From Channallabes apus (lineage: Eukaryota > Chordata > Actinopteri > Siluriformes > Clariidae): 64,000 nucleotides of DNA. Shown here one piece after another: positions 13,101 through 22,589 of this stretch. Made by a program: the position numbers and the translations under genes. Every line of letters starts with the position of its first letter. Position 1 is the first letter of the stretch. A model generated the notes under the pieces. It was not told the origin of the DNA, searched no databases, and saw only the letters and a program-made list of their open reading frames with translations. Location: the NCBI GenBank assembly GCA_030522415.1, contig CM060108.1:34885256-34949255 (forward strand), in the 5' to 3' direction.

Positions 13101-14793
13101 GTTCAGCTCCCCTGCAACACTGGAGATGGCAGCTCAATCTGGACCCAGTCACCTGACCTACTCCCTCATGGAAATCTGCTGATCACACCTCACTTTTAAC
13201 TACACCAACAGCTAAAGATAACCGTTAGAGCGGTGCCATGGGGGAGGGGGGGCACTTTTAGGAGCTCTGAGGATAGATTACAAGCTATGTGGCCCTATGC
13301 TTCCCAGAATAGCCTCTCAACCCCTGCACTAGCCCTCAAAGTACTAGCCTTCAGCTGTTGTTCAGCAATGCAGCTGTCACATACACACTTCCCTTTAGTA
13401 GAACACACTGATTGCTGTCTTTGTAGTTTGGCTTCACTTACGCAGTTCATTCTGAATGTTGTCTGTCACCTGCACAACTATGTTTAAAAAAACAAGAAGA
13501 TGATAAAAAATAAGAATAGATTTTAAAGCCTGTTTAATTTGTGAAAGAATGTATTCTTTGAATGTCGAATTATGGAAAATAATATGAATACATTATATTA
13601 AAAATGATATGCATTATTATATGTGAGTGTAATAATCAAGGCCACTACTTGTTTCTCCGTGTTGGTAGGAAGTGGAACAGTTGCGTATGGAGCGGCTGCA
13701 GATCGATGAGCAGCTTCGGCAGATCGGCGTTGGTTACCGCGCAGCCCCAACCCGCAGCGGTGCACCTGGAGCCAGTGATCGTGAGAGGGGCTACCAAACG
13801 GACGAGAGCAGCAACTCTCTACAGACCTCGCGCACGTACGGAGGACGAGGCCGCGGGCGCAAACCCAACAATGCATACTCTGGTTATGGTGAGCCAGCGA
13901 TGTGAAACATCTTCTGGTGTTGCTTTTTGTAAACATTTGTGAAGACGCATGTGATTAGCTTGAAATATGTTAAGGTTTTTTTTTTTTGAAAGGTAAATCA
14001 AATCTTTTTGTGCAAGCCATTTTATTATTGGATAGATTGGAATAATAGACTGGAATATTTCCACTTTCATAGCCAAACATTTTTTTTGTTTGTTTTTGTC
14101 CCATCACTCCCTTTTCTATTCAGAAAATATTTTAATTAGCTGAGTAGTTAAACCAGGTGTGCTTGGAGCAGAGAAAGCACTGAAATGTGCTAAATGTGCC
14201 CTGGTCCAAGATCAGGGTTGAGAACCACTGGTGTGCACCGAACTAGGGCTGCAACTAACGATTATTTTGATAATCGATTAGTTGGACGATTATTATTATT
14301 ATTTATTTATTTTTATTTTTTCCGATTAATCTGATAAAAACTAAACGCTTTAATTTGATGTTTTGCTTAACTATATAAAACCATAAATCAGGGTATTAAT
14401 GTATAAAAGTAAAATTTAAAGATCATTAAACTCTATGTGGCTATTGCATTTTTTTATTTTGACATTTAAACCTTTATTTTATGTAAATCAACATTTTTGT
14501 TTTTAACAATAATTGCAGATGGCAAGTTGACTGTGTGTATGTGTGTGTATGTATAATATATATATATATATATTATTTTTATTTATTTTATTACACTGAC
14601 ATATTCAGTTGTTAAGAATGACCTCAATTTTAAATTCTCTTAAATTAATTAATCTTAAGAATAATAATAGACTTCTAGATTATTATATTATTTTTTTTAA
14701 TTGAAGTGTCTCTACATCCTTTTCACGGTTTATACATCTCGTGTATTTTATCCCTTTTTTTTTTTTTTTGTTGTCTCAATTAAAAAAAACAAA

Positions 14794-14874
<81 letters not shown>

Positions 14875-17800
14875 GCACGCACCATTTTGCTATACTAGAC
14901 ATTCTCGTAATACGGCGACGTAGGGAGAGAAAAAATTGCCACTACTGGGTTCACTCTGTTTATTTTGCCCTTTTCCCGCATTTCCCTCTGTATAGCATAC
15001 AGGTCCTTCTAAAAAAATTAGCATATTGTGATAAAGTTCATTATTTTCTGTAATGTACTGATAAACATTAGACTTTCATATATTTTAGATTCATTACACA
15101 CAAACTGAAGTAGTTCAAGCCTTTTATTGTTTTAATATTGATGATTGTGGCATACAGCTAATGAAAAACCCAAAAAATTTGCATATTTCATCCAACCAAT
15201 AAAAGAAAAGTGTTTTTAATTTAAAAAAAAATTCAACCTTCAAATAATTATGTTCAGTTCTGCACTCAATACTTGGTCGGGAATCCTTTTGCAGATTCTT
15301 GTGTCTCTCAACTTTCTCTTCACAATATCCCACAGATTCTCTATGGGGTTCAGGTCAGGAGAGTTGGCAGGCCAATTGAGCACAGTAATACCATGGTCAG
15401 TAAACCATTTACCAGTGGTTTTGGCGCTGTGAGCAGGTACCAGGTCGTGCTGAAAAATGAAATCTTCATCTCCATAAAGCTTTTCAGCAGGTGGAAGCAT
15501 GAAGTGCTCCAAAATCTCCTGATAGCTAGCTGCATTGACCCTGCCCTTGATAAAACACAGTGGACCAACACCAGCAGCTGACATGGCACCCCAGACCATC
15601 ACTGACTGTGGGTACTTGACACTGGACTTCAGGCATTTTGGCATTTCCCTCTCCCCAGTCTTCCTCCAGACTTTGGCACCTTGATTTCCGAATGACAAGC
15701 AAAATTTGCAACCTGTAGCCCATTTCCTGCACACACCTGTACACGGTGGCTCTGGATGTTTCTACTCCAGACTCAGTCCACTGCTTCCGCAGGTCCCCCA
15801 AGGTCTGGAATCGGTTCTTCTCCACAATCTTCCTCAGGGCCCGGTCACCTCTTCTCGTTGTGCAGCGTTTTCTGCCACACTTTTTCCTTCCCACAGACTT
15901 CCCACTGAGGTGCCTTGATACAGCACTCTGGGAACAGCCTATTCGTTCAGAAATGTCTTTCTGTGTCTTACCCTCTTGCTTGAGGGTGTCAATGATGGCC
16001 TTCTGGACAGCAGTCAGGTCGGCAGTCTTACCCATGATTGCGGTTTTGAGTAATGAACCAGGCTGGGAGTTTTTAAAAGCCTCAGGAATCTTTTGCAGGT
16101 GTTTAGAGTTAATTAGTTGATTCAGATGATTAGGTTAATAGCTCGTTTAGAGAACCTTTTCATGATATGCTAATTTTTTGAAATAGGGATTTTGGGTTTT
16201 CATGAGCTGTATGCCACAATCATCAATATTAAAACAATAAAAGGCTTGAACTACTTCAGTTGTGTGTAATGAATCTAAAATATATGAAAGTCTGATGTTT
16301 ATCAGTACATTACAGAAAATAATGAATTTTATCACAATATGCAAATTTTTTGAGAAGGACCTGTATGTAGGATCATGGGATACATCCGGTCCTCCGAAGT
16401 CTAAAATGAACGTGAAAACGCATTAGAAGTGTTTTCCTTGCGTTCGTTGGGATTTAAACGCCAAGAAAAAGCTGCATGCATTTTTTATTTTTATTTTTAT
16501 TTTTTTACACCGTATACCCGTGCAGCCGGACAAACGCACGTCACCAAAGCCCGTGTGAACTCTCTCACTGACTCCTATCCGCGCTCACTGGACACTATGA
16601 ACGCCCGATTAAAAAACGCTCTATTTTAACGTCCGATAAGAGGCGTTTAATGTAAATTGCTTCCATACCTGGGAGGACTTGGGGCGCACGCTTTTTCCTG
16701 CAAACGCTTCTGTAACTTCCGTGTGTGTGTGTATTTGTGCATCTTGTGGTCGTGCTTCTCAGTAACGTGAGCAGCCCACCTAATCGATAACGGCATTCGT
16801 TGACAACGAATTTCATTATCGATAATTATCGCTTTTATCGATTTGTTGCAGCCCTATTCCGAACAGCACTATTTGGGGTCGTATTAAATTCATGATGCTA
16901 AAGCACAAATAATGTCTACAACCTTTTTATGTTTCTGCATTGATGTGGTTCTCATATTTACATACTGATAATGTTCATCGCATACCATTTACGAATGCAA
17001 CAGATTACTGTGTAAAATGTAATGCAGATAAATATATACTATGTCTTTAGAAACATCATGTGGCAAAGAAATGTATACAGACTCCTGAATTAGTGCGGAC
17101 CGATGTTAGCTGGGTGGTGTAGTTATCACTTGTATTGTTTTTGTTGTTGGTTTTTTTTCCATATAGCTTTATTCTTACCAGTTTTAACATGGCCTTTGTA
17201 ATTCATCAGATACCTCATTTGCTGAAGAGAATGCTAGCCAACATGGTGATGGAATTGGTTAAAAAAAAACCACTAATTTAAAAAAAAGGCCCTTTGATTT
17301 GACTTCTGGTGTTTACCCTGATAGGAACAAACTCCGAGTTGTCCAATGCGTCCGAGTCTGAGGATTTGGCTGAGCGGGATTCTCGGCCCCGTGGAGTAGG
17401 AGGCGATGAGAGGGGTTCCCGGAGAGGAGGCCGCGGCCGAGGATCCAGCACAGGCAGAGGTCGCGGAGGCCCAGGATCCCGCAACTCGAACACGATCAGC
17501 TCAGGTGCTCGGCTAACCCAGCTTTGTATGATAGCAGAGGCTAGTTCAAGAGAGTTGTATTGTCCGTGGTTTTAGGAGTGTGTTGTTAAAAAAGGGTTAA
17601 TGGGTGTATAAATCTGTGTGTGTAACACATTCTCACATGCTCTTTATTTCATCAGTGCTGAAGGATCCTGACAGTAATCCTTACTCTCTGCTGGAGGGTG
17701 AGGGTGATCTGGGTGGTGACACTGATGCCAGCGAGAGCATGGGTGGCAGTGACCGCCGTAGACGGTCCCGCCGTCGCCGTAACGACCAGGAGCCCAGTGT

Positions 17801-18680
17801 GATTGACGCCGCCAACGAATCAGATGGCCAGGCAGCTACTAGTGAGAATGGACTGGGTAAGATGATGAACAACGTAGTTTGGAGTGCTGGGATTACAGTG
17901 GTTGCTTTGGGTCACCCGGCAGTTGAGACTATAACACGCTCTGTCTCGTTTTTCAGAAGACGAAGGCAAACCTCAGAGGCGCAACAGAAGCCGCCGTCGG
18001 CGTAACCGTGCTGCTCGACCCGAGGGGGGCTCTGCCAGCCGTGACAGACAGCCAGGTGAGAGAACCGTTATAAAATAGCAGGTAAAAAAAATAAACTAGG
18101 TCAGGGTCTATCTGAAATATTTTGTCGTGTCCTGTAGTGATGTCCTGCAGTGTACATGTGCAGTTTCTAGACATAATTTAGATGTTTGCAAGAGTTGAGT
18201 TGTTTGATTTTTTTCGCCGCATGCAGTTACCGTTGCCGACTTCATCTCTCGTCCAGAATCCGAGAGCCGACAGAACCTTCCAGTGAAGAAGGAAGAAATA
18301 CAACATGCCTCCCATCCTAAGGTACGTAACACCTGAGGGCTTAGTTTAATTTAATACCATTGGTTTGCCTTGGAGTAACTGCTGCTCAGAATGAGATTGC
18401 TGTAGTTTTTGTAATTAATCAAAATTCTGTTTTTAATAAAAAAATAAACAGATGTTTTAATATTTTGGTTTCTATTTCTGTAGCCAAGTTACTTAAATAC
18501 ATTTTTTAAAAGTACTAAATGTCTGTACTAGCAGCATAGGCCTGACCAACTTATTTATTTCCTCGACAGGAGAATGGGACTAGTGTGAAGAAGGAAGAGG
18601 ATAGCCCAGCCAAGCGTTCCCCTAGCAATGGCGTGGCATCATCCGGGGAGGCTCTGACCCTGGTGAACGGCGTTTCCTAA
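949..18680 (+). CDS. fxr2: Fragile X-related protein 2 (FXR2-like), 5' partial, 15 exons visible
   Basis: FMRP-family RNA-binding protein that associates with polyribosomes and controls translation and mRNA transport. Exons: 949-1042, 1470-1541, 5173-5321, 5553-5646, 5758-5874, 6009-6179, 8436-8514, 9021-9130, 9285-9371, 13669-13888, 17325-17504, 17656-17856, 17957-18055, 18227-18321, 18570-18680. All joins keep frame with GT-AG borders and give 625 residues plus the last base of a split Asn codon. Order: second Tudor-like domain ([14 protein letters not shown]), KH1 ([15 protein letters not shown]), KH2 ([14 protein letters not shown]), helical [23 protein letters not shown]-type Gly/Arg box, two Arg-rich clusters, C-terminal VNGVS. 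The segment FMR1 carries between KH2 and GMVPF is absent, so this is not FMR1. Length with the missing start (about 670) and the exon [18 protein letters not shown] favour FXR2. GTNSELSN resembles FXR1, so FXR1 is the alternative. Codons before 949 are not in the window. Confidence 0.93.
3221..3273. repeat. (AC)n microsatellite
   Basis: Uninterrupted AC dinucleotide array in the fxr2 intron between the exons at 1470 and 5173. Confidence 0.95.
3427..4413. mobile_element. Non-autonomous hAT-like transposon with 8-bp TSD
   Basis: The direct repeat ATGTGATG flanks the element exactly (3419-3426 and 4414-4421), which is a hAT-style 8-bp target duplication. Both ends carry short inverted AT-rich motifs around ATCGAGTA / TACTCGAT-type sequence, and the right end closes with GTCCCTA. 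About 987 bp with no transposase; the 67-residue reading frame on the minus strand near 4169-4372 has no recognisable domain. It sits inside an fxr2 intron. Confidence 0.75.
6198..7445 (+). mobile_element. Non-autonomous hAT transposon, copy 1
   Basis: The terminal inverted repeat TAGGGCTGCAAC / GTTGCAGCCCTA defines both ends. Flanks are GTGTGTAG (6190-6197) and GTATGTAG (7446-7453), an 8-bp duplication with one mismatch. It begins only 18 bp past the last base of the exon ending at 6179. It carries a T-run near 6778-6803 and a (GT)n run at 7091-7128. A second, inverted copy lies at 14244-16856. No transposase is present. Confidence 0.85.
7091..7128. repeat. (GT)n microsatellite inside hAT copy 1
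   Basis: Uninterrupted GT repeat followed by TATATAGA repeats. Confidence 0.95.
7773..8294 (-). mobile_element. Internally deleted Tc1-like transposon
   Basis: TA dinucleotides at 7771-7772 and 8295-8296 flank ends CAGGCCAAAAGTTTGG and CCAAACTTTCGGCCTG. The inverted repeats are long, roughly 135 bp per end, with an ATGAACACATGTGGAG block near both ends in opposite orientation. Between them, on the minus strand, is the C-terminal part of a Tc1 transposase containing [14 protein letters not shown]. The rest of the transposase is deleted, so the copy cannot move by itself. Confidence 0.88.
8010..8171 (-). pseudogene. Tc1 transposase C-terminal fragment
   Basis: The minus-strand translation contains [16 protein letters not shown], the DDE-domain segment with the last catalytic acidic residue, followed by a short helical tail. 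Everything N-terminal, including the DNA-binding HTH and first catalytic Asp, is missing. Confidence 0.85.
8629..8740 (+). ncRNA. Candidate intronic small RNA, copy A (unassigned)
   Basis: Lies in the fxr2 intron between the exons ending at 8514 and starting at 9021. It shares about 85-105 bp of similarity, including CTTGTATGAGCAAGTC and TAGCTCAGAGTC, with a second element at 9510-9616, two introns downstream. A small hairpin CUUG-UAUGAG-CAAG can form. A GATGGA sequence resembles a C box, but I find no clear D box or H/ACA box. It may be a snoRNA-like duplicate or just a short repeat. Confidence 0.3.
9510..9616 (+). ncRNA. Candidate intronic small RNA, copy B (unassigned)
   Basis: Paralogue of the element at 8629-8740, in the intron that starts at 9372. 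It keeps the CTTGTATGAGCAAGTC hairpin and TAGCTCAGAGTC, and TGATGGA at its 5' end is closer to a C box. The middle differs by substitutions and a longer T run. No family was recognised. Confidence 0.3.
10360..10800. repeat. Degenerate tandem repeat, units roughly 80-160 bp
   Basis: A diverged motif with TTTATGCAGTATAAT followed by a CTCTTATTTCGTTATTTG-like block recurs about four times, near 10365, 10500, 10665 and 10740. Spacing and sequence are irregular, so this is an old, decayed tandem array. Confidence 0.5.
11297..11961. repeat. Imperfect direct repeat, 460-bp spacing
   Basis: A block starting AACAGC(A/C)AGGAAAC-like, with CCATTTTAATAATTCATTGAT, TTTGGTTTCGGCTGTG and TTTCGCTTTCT, occurs at 11297-11460 and again at 11757-11961. 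The second has an extra inserted segment (CATGTCGTCATGTCG). It could be an internal duplication of an unrecognised element. Confidence 0.6.
14150..14235. repeat. Short interspersed motif ending GGTTGAGAACCACT
   Basis: The GTGTGCTTGGAGCAG ... GATCAGGGTTGAGAACC string resembles short repeats that recur in fish genomes. Only one copy is in the window, so identity rests on recollection of the motif. Confidence 0.3.
14796..14870. repeat. (TA)n microsatellite
   Basis: Uninterrupted TA array within hAT copy 2, replacing the shorter AT-rich tract at the matching place in copy 1. Confidence 0.95.
15000..16363 (-). mobile_element. Tc1-like transposon nested in hAT copy 2
   Basis: The ends CAGGTCCTTCT and AGAAGGACCTG are inverted repeats, flanked by TA at 14998-14999 and 16364-16365. 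The inverted repeats extend well inward (TTAGCATATTGTGATAAA and its complement near 16322-16340). A damaged transposase is on the minus strand. The insertion site matches uninterrupted sequence in hAT copy 1 near 6705-6720. Confidence 0.92.
15240..16035 (-). pseudogene. Broken Tc1-like transposase
   Basis: Read on the minus strand from [13 protein letters not shown] (start 16035). The N-terminal part has paired HTH DNA-binding domains ([15 protein letters not shown]), then a deletion/frame change after QEMGYR near 15710. The DDE domain resumes at [16 protein letters not shown] and includes FIFQHDL and [13 protein letters not shown]. The segment that should hold the first catalytic Asp is missing. 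The extreme C-terminus is also divergent or lost after [10 protein letters not shown]. Not functional. Confidence 0.9.
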
Positions 18681-20410
18681 ACAGAAAACGCAAGACGTCA
18701 GCTCACCATTCAAGACCATTGTCTAGAGCAAGACACTACAGCGATCTGTCCCTGCTTGCATTTTACGTAAAAACCTTTAAACAGACGAGTGAAAATCGAC
18801 TAAAAATCTTGAATTCATAAGAGATTGAGGAGAAAAAGATATTTAAAAAAAAAAAAAAAATGACAAACGCATCTACTTAAACACTTTAAAGGTGTATGTT
18901 TATCCTATCTATCAGTACTTAGTGCTTATGTAAGAGAAGCTTGCCAAAAAAGAGCTGGTGGATATGCTTCGAAAATCTGACGTAACTGAACACAGGACGT
19001 GACTATATGTTTTTCTTTTATTTTTTTGGAGAAACGGTTTTCCTTTTGTTTGTCACTGTTCGTGTCGTCGTTTTGTTTTTCTTTTTCTTCACTGGTGTGG
19101 GATTGGTCACATTCCCAAACAGATGCATCTCTAAAACAGTGTTAGAGGCGAGGGGAGGAGCTAGCCAAGAGATTGGGCATGTGGGCGAGGCCTCTCGTGT
19201 CACTGGCAGTCGAGGCTAAGGTACTCTAAACATTAAGGTTGTGTATGTAGGGGGGAGGAAAGACATTGTGCCTTGAATTTGAAAAAAAAAAAAACTTGAG
19301 CATTTTTTTTTTGTTTTTTGTGGAACAGCAAATGTTTTTTTTTTGTTTTGTTTTTTCAAGTAAACGAAAATCCAGTTGAGAAATAATTGCAGGATTATAC
19401 TAGGAGAGAAAAGACAGGATAAAATTTGATACTAATGCCAAACAAGAAGGTAAGAGTGTTAACCTGTGGTAGGAGTCATGATCTGGACAGCGTTTATTAT
19501 GTGTGCGTGTGTATGTATGTATGTTTGTACGTGTAGTTAGTATGCAACTTTAGACATAAATTGGGAGAACTGTTACATCGTCTCGGAGCCGACTCTTATC
19601 GAAAAGAATAAAGGGATGCAGCCACGTTTGTAAAAGGATAGGTGTCCACTTTGCTGCGCTCTGCATTATAGAGGCAAACGGGCATGGCTGCATCAGGAAC
19701 AGCCTCACACGCAGACATACGATTAGAAACCTGCCAGACCCAGATTGCAAATTTTACCCCAGAACCGATTCCCAAACATACATCGGTGCCTCTTATCCCC
19801 CCCCCCCCCCCCCTCCAAAAAAAAAAAAAAAAGCCACCACTGTTTCTGAGAGAGGGCGTGTGGGAGGCGAGTGCGTGGGAAAGATGGCGCACCCACTTGC
19901 AGTTTTGTCACCACGGTAGATGATGTGGTATATACACACTGTGCCTGCTGAACACTTTAAAAGATGACTCCTCTGTGGTGCCCCCTACTGGATGGGCTTG
20001 AGTTTTACACAACCTAGTGATCAAGACGGCATGTTGTGTAGGGAATAGCACAGCCTCAGAAAAGTTGAGAGCCGCGCATACATACACACACACACCCACA
20101 ATGGTGTATGTGAATATACAGTACACTCCAATGTTATCACTACACAGTTTAGACTTCCTGGGTTCTCTGGTCAAGGATGTTTAAACCTGAGATTTAATCC
20201 ACGTGCCTCAGAGGCCAGGCGAGCGTGGTGTTGAAAGAGAACAGGATGTCTGTCGCGTTCCTGATTGTCGCAGTCAAAAAGACGCAATCGGGGGATTCAT
20301 GTCCCCCTTTGGCTCACGTTACTGTCATCTTGGTTTTTGCTCTCAAACTTTTTTGGTTGTACTTTTCACATCATAAAAAAAAATAATAAAACAGAAGTGA
20401 ATCGAAATAT
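18681..20410 (+). other. fxr2: fxr2 3' untranslated region
   Basis: Follows the TAA at 18678-18680. Candidate AATAAA signals lie at 19607-19612 and 20385-20390. The stretch is T- and A-rich with a C-run/A-run block at 19799-19832. No further coding exon is apparent. The 3' end is inferred from the last signal only. Confidence 0.55.
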
Positions 20411-21216
20411 TTCTGGACTGAGTCTTTTCATTTAATAATTTTAATTATATGTTATTCAAGCTAATGTTATTCAAGCATCTGGACTAAAATGGTGCAAAAT
20501 AAGGGTGTTAACTTTTTATGTAAATTTAATCCCTGGCCGTCTTGTTTGAATGGTTCCTTAAATATTTACTTTTAAGGAAAAACTAAAATTTTAAGGAACC
20601 ATTTTTTTATGCTCACCTTTCATTTGAACACCGTCTAAAACACTATAGATCAGTGGTCTTGACACTAAAACACTAAAATATATGAAGCTGTGCTTCTTCA
20701 GGACTGGAGTTAAGAAGCATCAATGTACCTCGAAATTTGTTAACAGTAGTCTTGCAGACTGCTCTGTTTCCATTTATAGGACTTAACTACCTGGAACATT
20801 GTAGACAGGAAATGGTGTTTCTTTGAACAATGTGTTATAATGAGTTAAAGTTTTTGCCTCAAGAAATTATAAGGATTATGGATACTTTACAGAATGTGCT
20901 TACTTGTGTGGACTGGCAATTCATTTAAATATTTTTATTTAAATGTTTTTTTGGTCCTTAGTAATGTCGTGATTAAGATATTCTAAAATCTACATCATGC
21001 CAAGTTACCTAAACCTTGGATTATTTGAATGGCCTTAATTTGCATGCTCTTTTGTTTCTGCCCTAGTTCTTTTGTTTAACATTACACACGACATTTTAGT
21101 TGTCTGCTGTCCTCTACTGGTTGCATGAGGAGTTTTTCCTCTCCAATTATTTTATTTGACTTCACTGTAGTTCTGTATCCACAAGGATAGTTTGGCTATT
21201 TCTACATACTATACTT
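20411..21216. other. Intergenic, no gene seen
   Basis: AT-rich DNA downstream of the fxr2 polyadenylation signal. A short inverted motif around TTAAGGAAAAACTAAAATTTTAAGG occurs near 20570-20600. No supported feature. Confidence 0.5.
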
Positions 21217-22075
21217 TCAATTAAATTTTATTTATATAGCGGTTTTGACAATTGTCTCAAAGCAGCTTCACAAAAATGAAAGAAATAAAAATAAAAAGAT
21301 TTTATGGAAGTGTTTATGTGTAAGAAAAATGTATCTAGATAATAATGAGATGAATTAATGAAATGTCTCTGATGAGCAAGCCGAGGGTGACAGTGGCAAG
21401 GAAAAACTCCCTGAGATGGTAATAGGAAGAAACCTTGAGAGGAACCAGACTCAGCAGGGAACCCATCCTCATTTGGGTGCTAACGGATAGAAATTATATA
21501 ACGTCATGTGTGTTATGCAGCTATAAGTTCAATATAACAGAAGTTCTTTAAATTAGCATGAAGTCCAGTTCAGCATAGGGATGAGTCAGTAGGTGCAGAG
21601 GGCAGATGAGGTCTGGATCACTGAAAGCTCAGGAGCAGCATGTGTAGCTCCAACCATCATGAAGCAGAATCCAGCTGGAGCTGGTCCTTCTCTGGATGCC
21701 TCAGGAACCTCGCAGGGTCGGTCTATGTCTACTGAAGCTGGCACAATCTCCCGATGCCTTGGGATGGGTAGAGATATACAGAACAGATGGGGAGAATTAG
21801 CGTAGTTCATTCGGGATAGATGTACTGGAGTATGAGGTTATGGGATGAGTTATGTGTATGCCAGGTTAAAGAGATGTGTCTTGAGTCTACTTTTAAACTG
21901 GGAAACTGTGTCTGCTCCCCAAACACTGGAAGGCTATTCCAAAGCTTTGGAGCTAAATATGAAAATGCCCCGCCCCCTTTTGTAGATTTTGATATTCTGG
22001 GAACTACTGTACCAGAAGTCTGGAGTTTTGTGATCTTAAGGAACGTGGTGGATTGTAGCGTATCAGAAGACTGTT
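21217..22075 (-). mobile_element. LINE-like interspersed repeat, minus orientation
   Basis: Its left edge, read on the minus strand, ends GCTATATAAATAAAATTTAATTGAA. This is the same kind of tail (AAGCTGCTTTGAGACA ... ATAAAATTGAATTGAA) seen in the 128-bp insertion at 28679-28806. The body includes a GGCAAGGAAAAACTCCC / GAGAGGAACCAGACTC block that I recognise as a widespread teleost repeat. No reverse transcriptase is visible, and the right boundary is estimated. Confidence 0.55.
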
Positions 22076-22589
22076 AAACAGTCTATCCTCAACCGTGGAG
22101 ACCAATGGTCACCATTGTATTTATTTTTAATGGGTCAAATGTGGAAATCGTTTAGAGCGTGGTCAGGACCGTATGGTGGATGTGGCAATAACTCCCAGCT
22201 GGGTTGCTTTAATGTGTAAGTGGGGGAGTTGTGTACAGTTCCCACAGACAGATGCATTTCTTCCACAAGTTTTCCACTCTTCTGTCAGTTTTCAAGGATC
22301 AGACATTCCAATTGCTGAATGTTCGCACGGACGACTGTAGCGTGGTGGAAAATTTTAATCAACTGTGTGTGTCTTACTAACAGTCTAAATAATCATGGGT
22401 CAGTTAGAATTGCAGAACTTGGAATATGTGTATGTGCAAGAAAGAACAAGATGTGCGTTACCTCTCTCTTGCAGACGCTTTTGCGGTGTGAGTTTAACAG
22501 AGATGTCCAGTGCCGTTTAAAAAAAACCTTCCACTCTTGTTGGGATACTATTTAAACTATCCAGAGTTGTTCATTTAATTTCCAGCACA

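Larger units (their letters stand above)
9620..13668 (+). other. fxr2: Large fxr2 intron with undetermined repeats
   Basis: About 4 kb before the exon at 13669. It contains two internal repeat structures listed separately (10360-10800 and 11297-11961), GCATGCATGCA-type short repeats near 9727-9770, and T- and A-rich tracts near 12740-12798 and 12965-13001. The rest is AT-rich DNA in which no gene is supported. Confidence 0.6.
14244..16856 (-). mobile_element. Non-autonomous hAT transposon, copy 2, inverted, with nested Tc1
   Basis: Same family as 6198-7445 but in reverse orientation: starts TAGGGCTGCAACTAACG and ends TTGTTGCAGCCCTA. Flanks CACCGAAC (14236-14243) and TTCCGAAC (16857-16864) are an 8-bp duplication with two mismatches. 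A Tc1 element at 15000-16363 interrupts the body. Removing it leaves about 1.25 kb, like copy 1. It contains the (TA)n run at 14796-14870. Confidence 0.85.

Noticed and set aside
13598..13942. Overlapping 112-codon frames on both strands
   Set aside because: They are other-frame shadows of the fxr2 exon 13669-13888.
14701..14923. Open frames of repeated Ile-Tyr (also 46278-46704 and 54947-55282)
   Set aside because: They are translations of (TA)n microsatellites, not genes.
15273..16120. Plus-strand frames of 102 and 124 codons
   Set aside because: They are antisense shadows of the Tc1 transposase on the minus strand.
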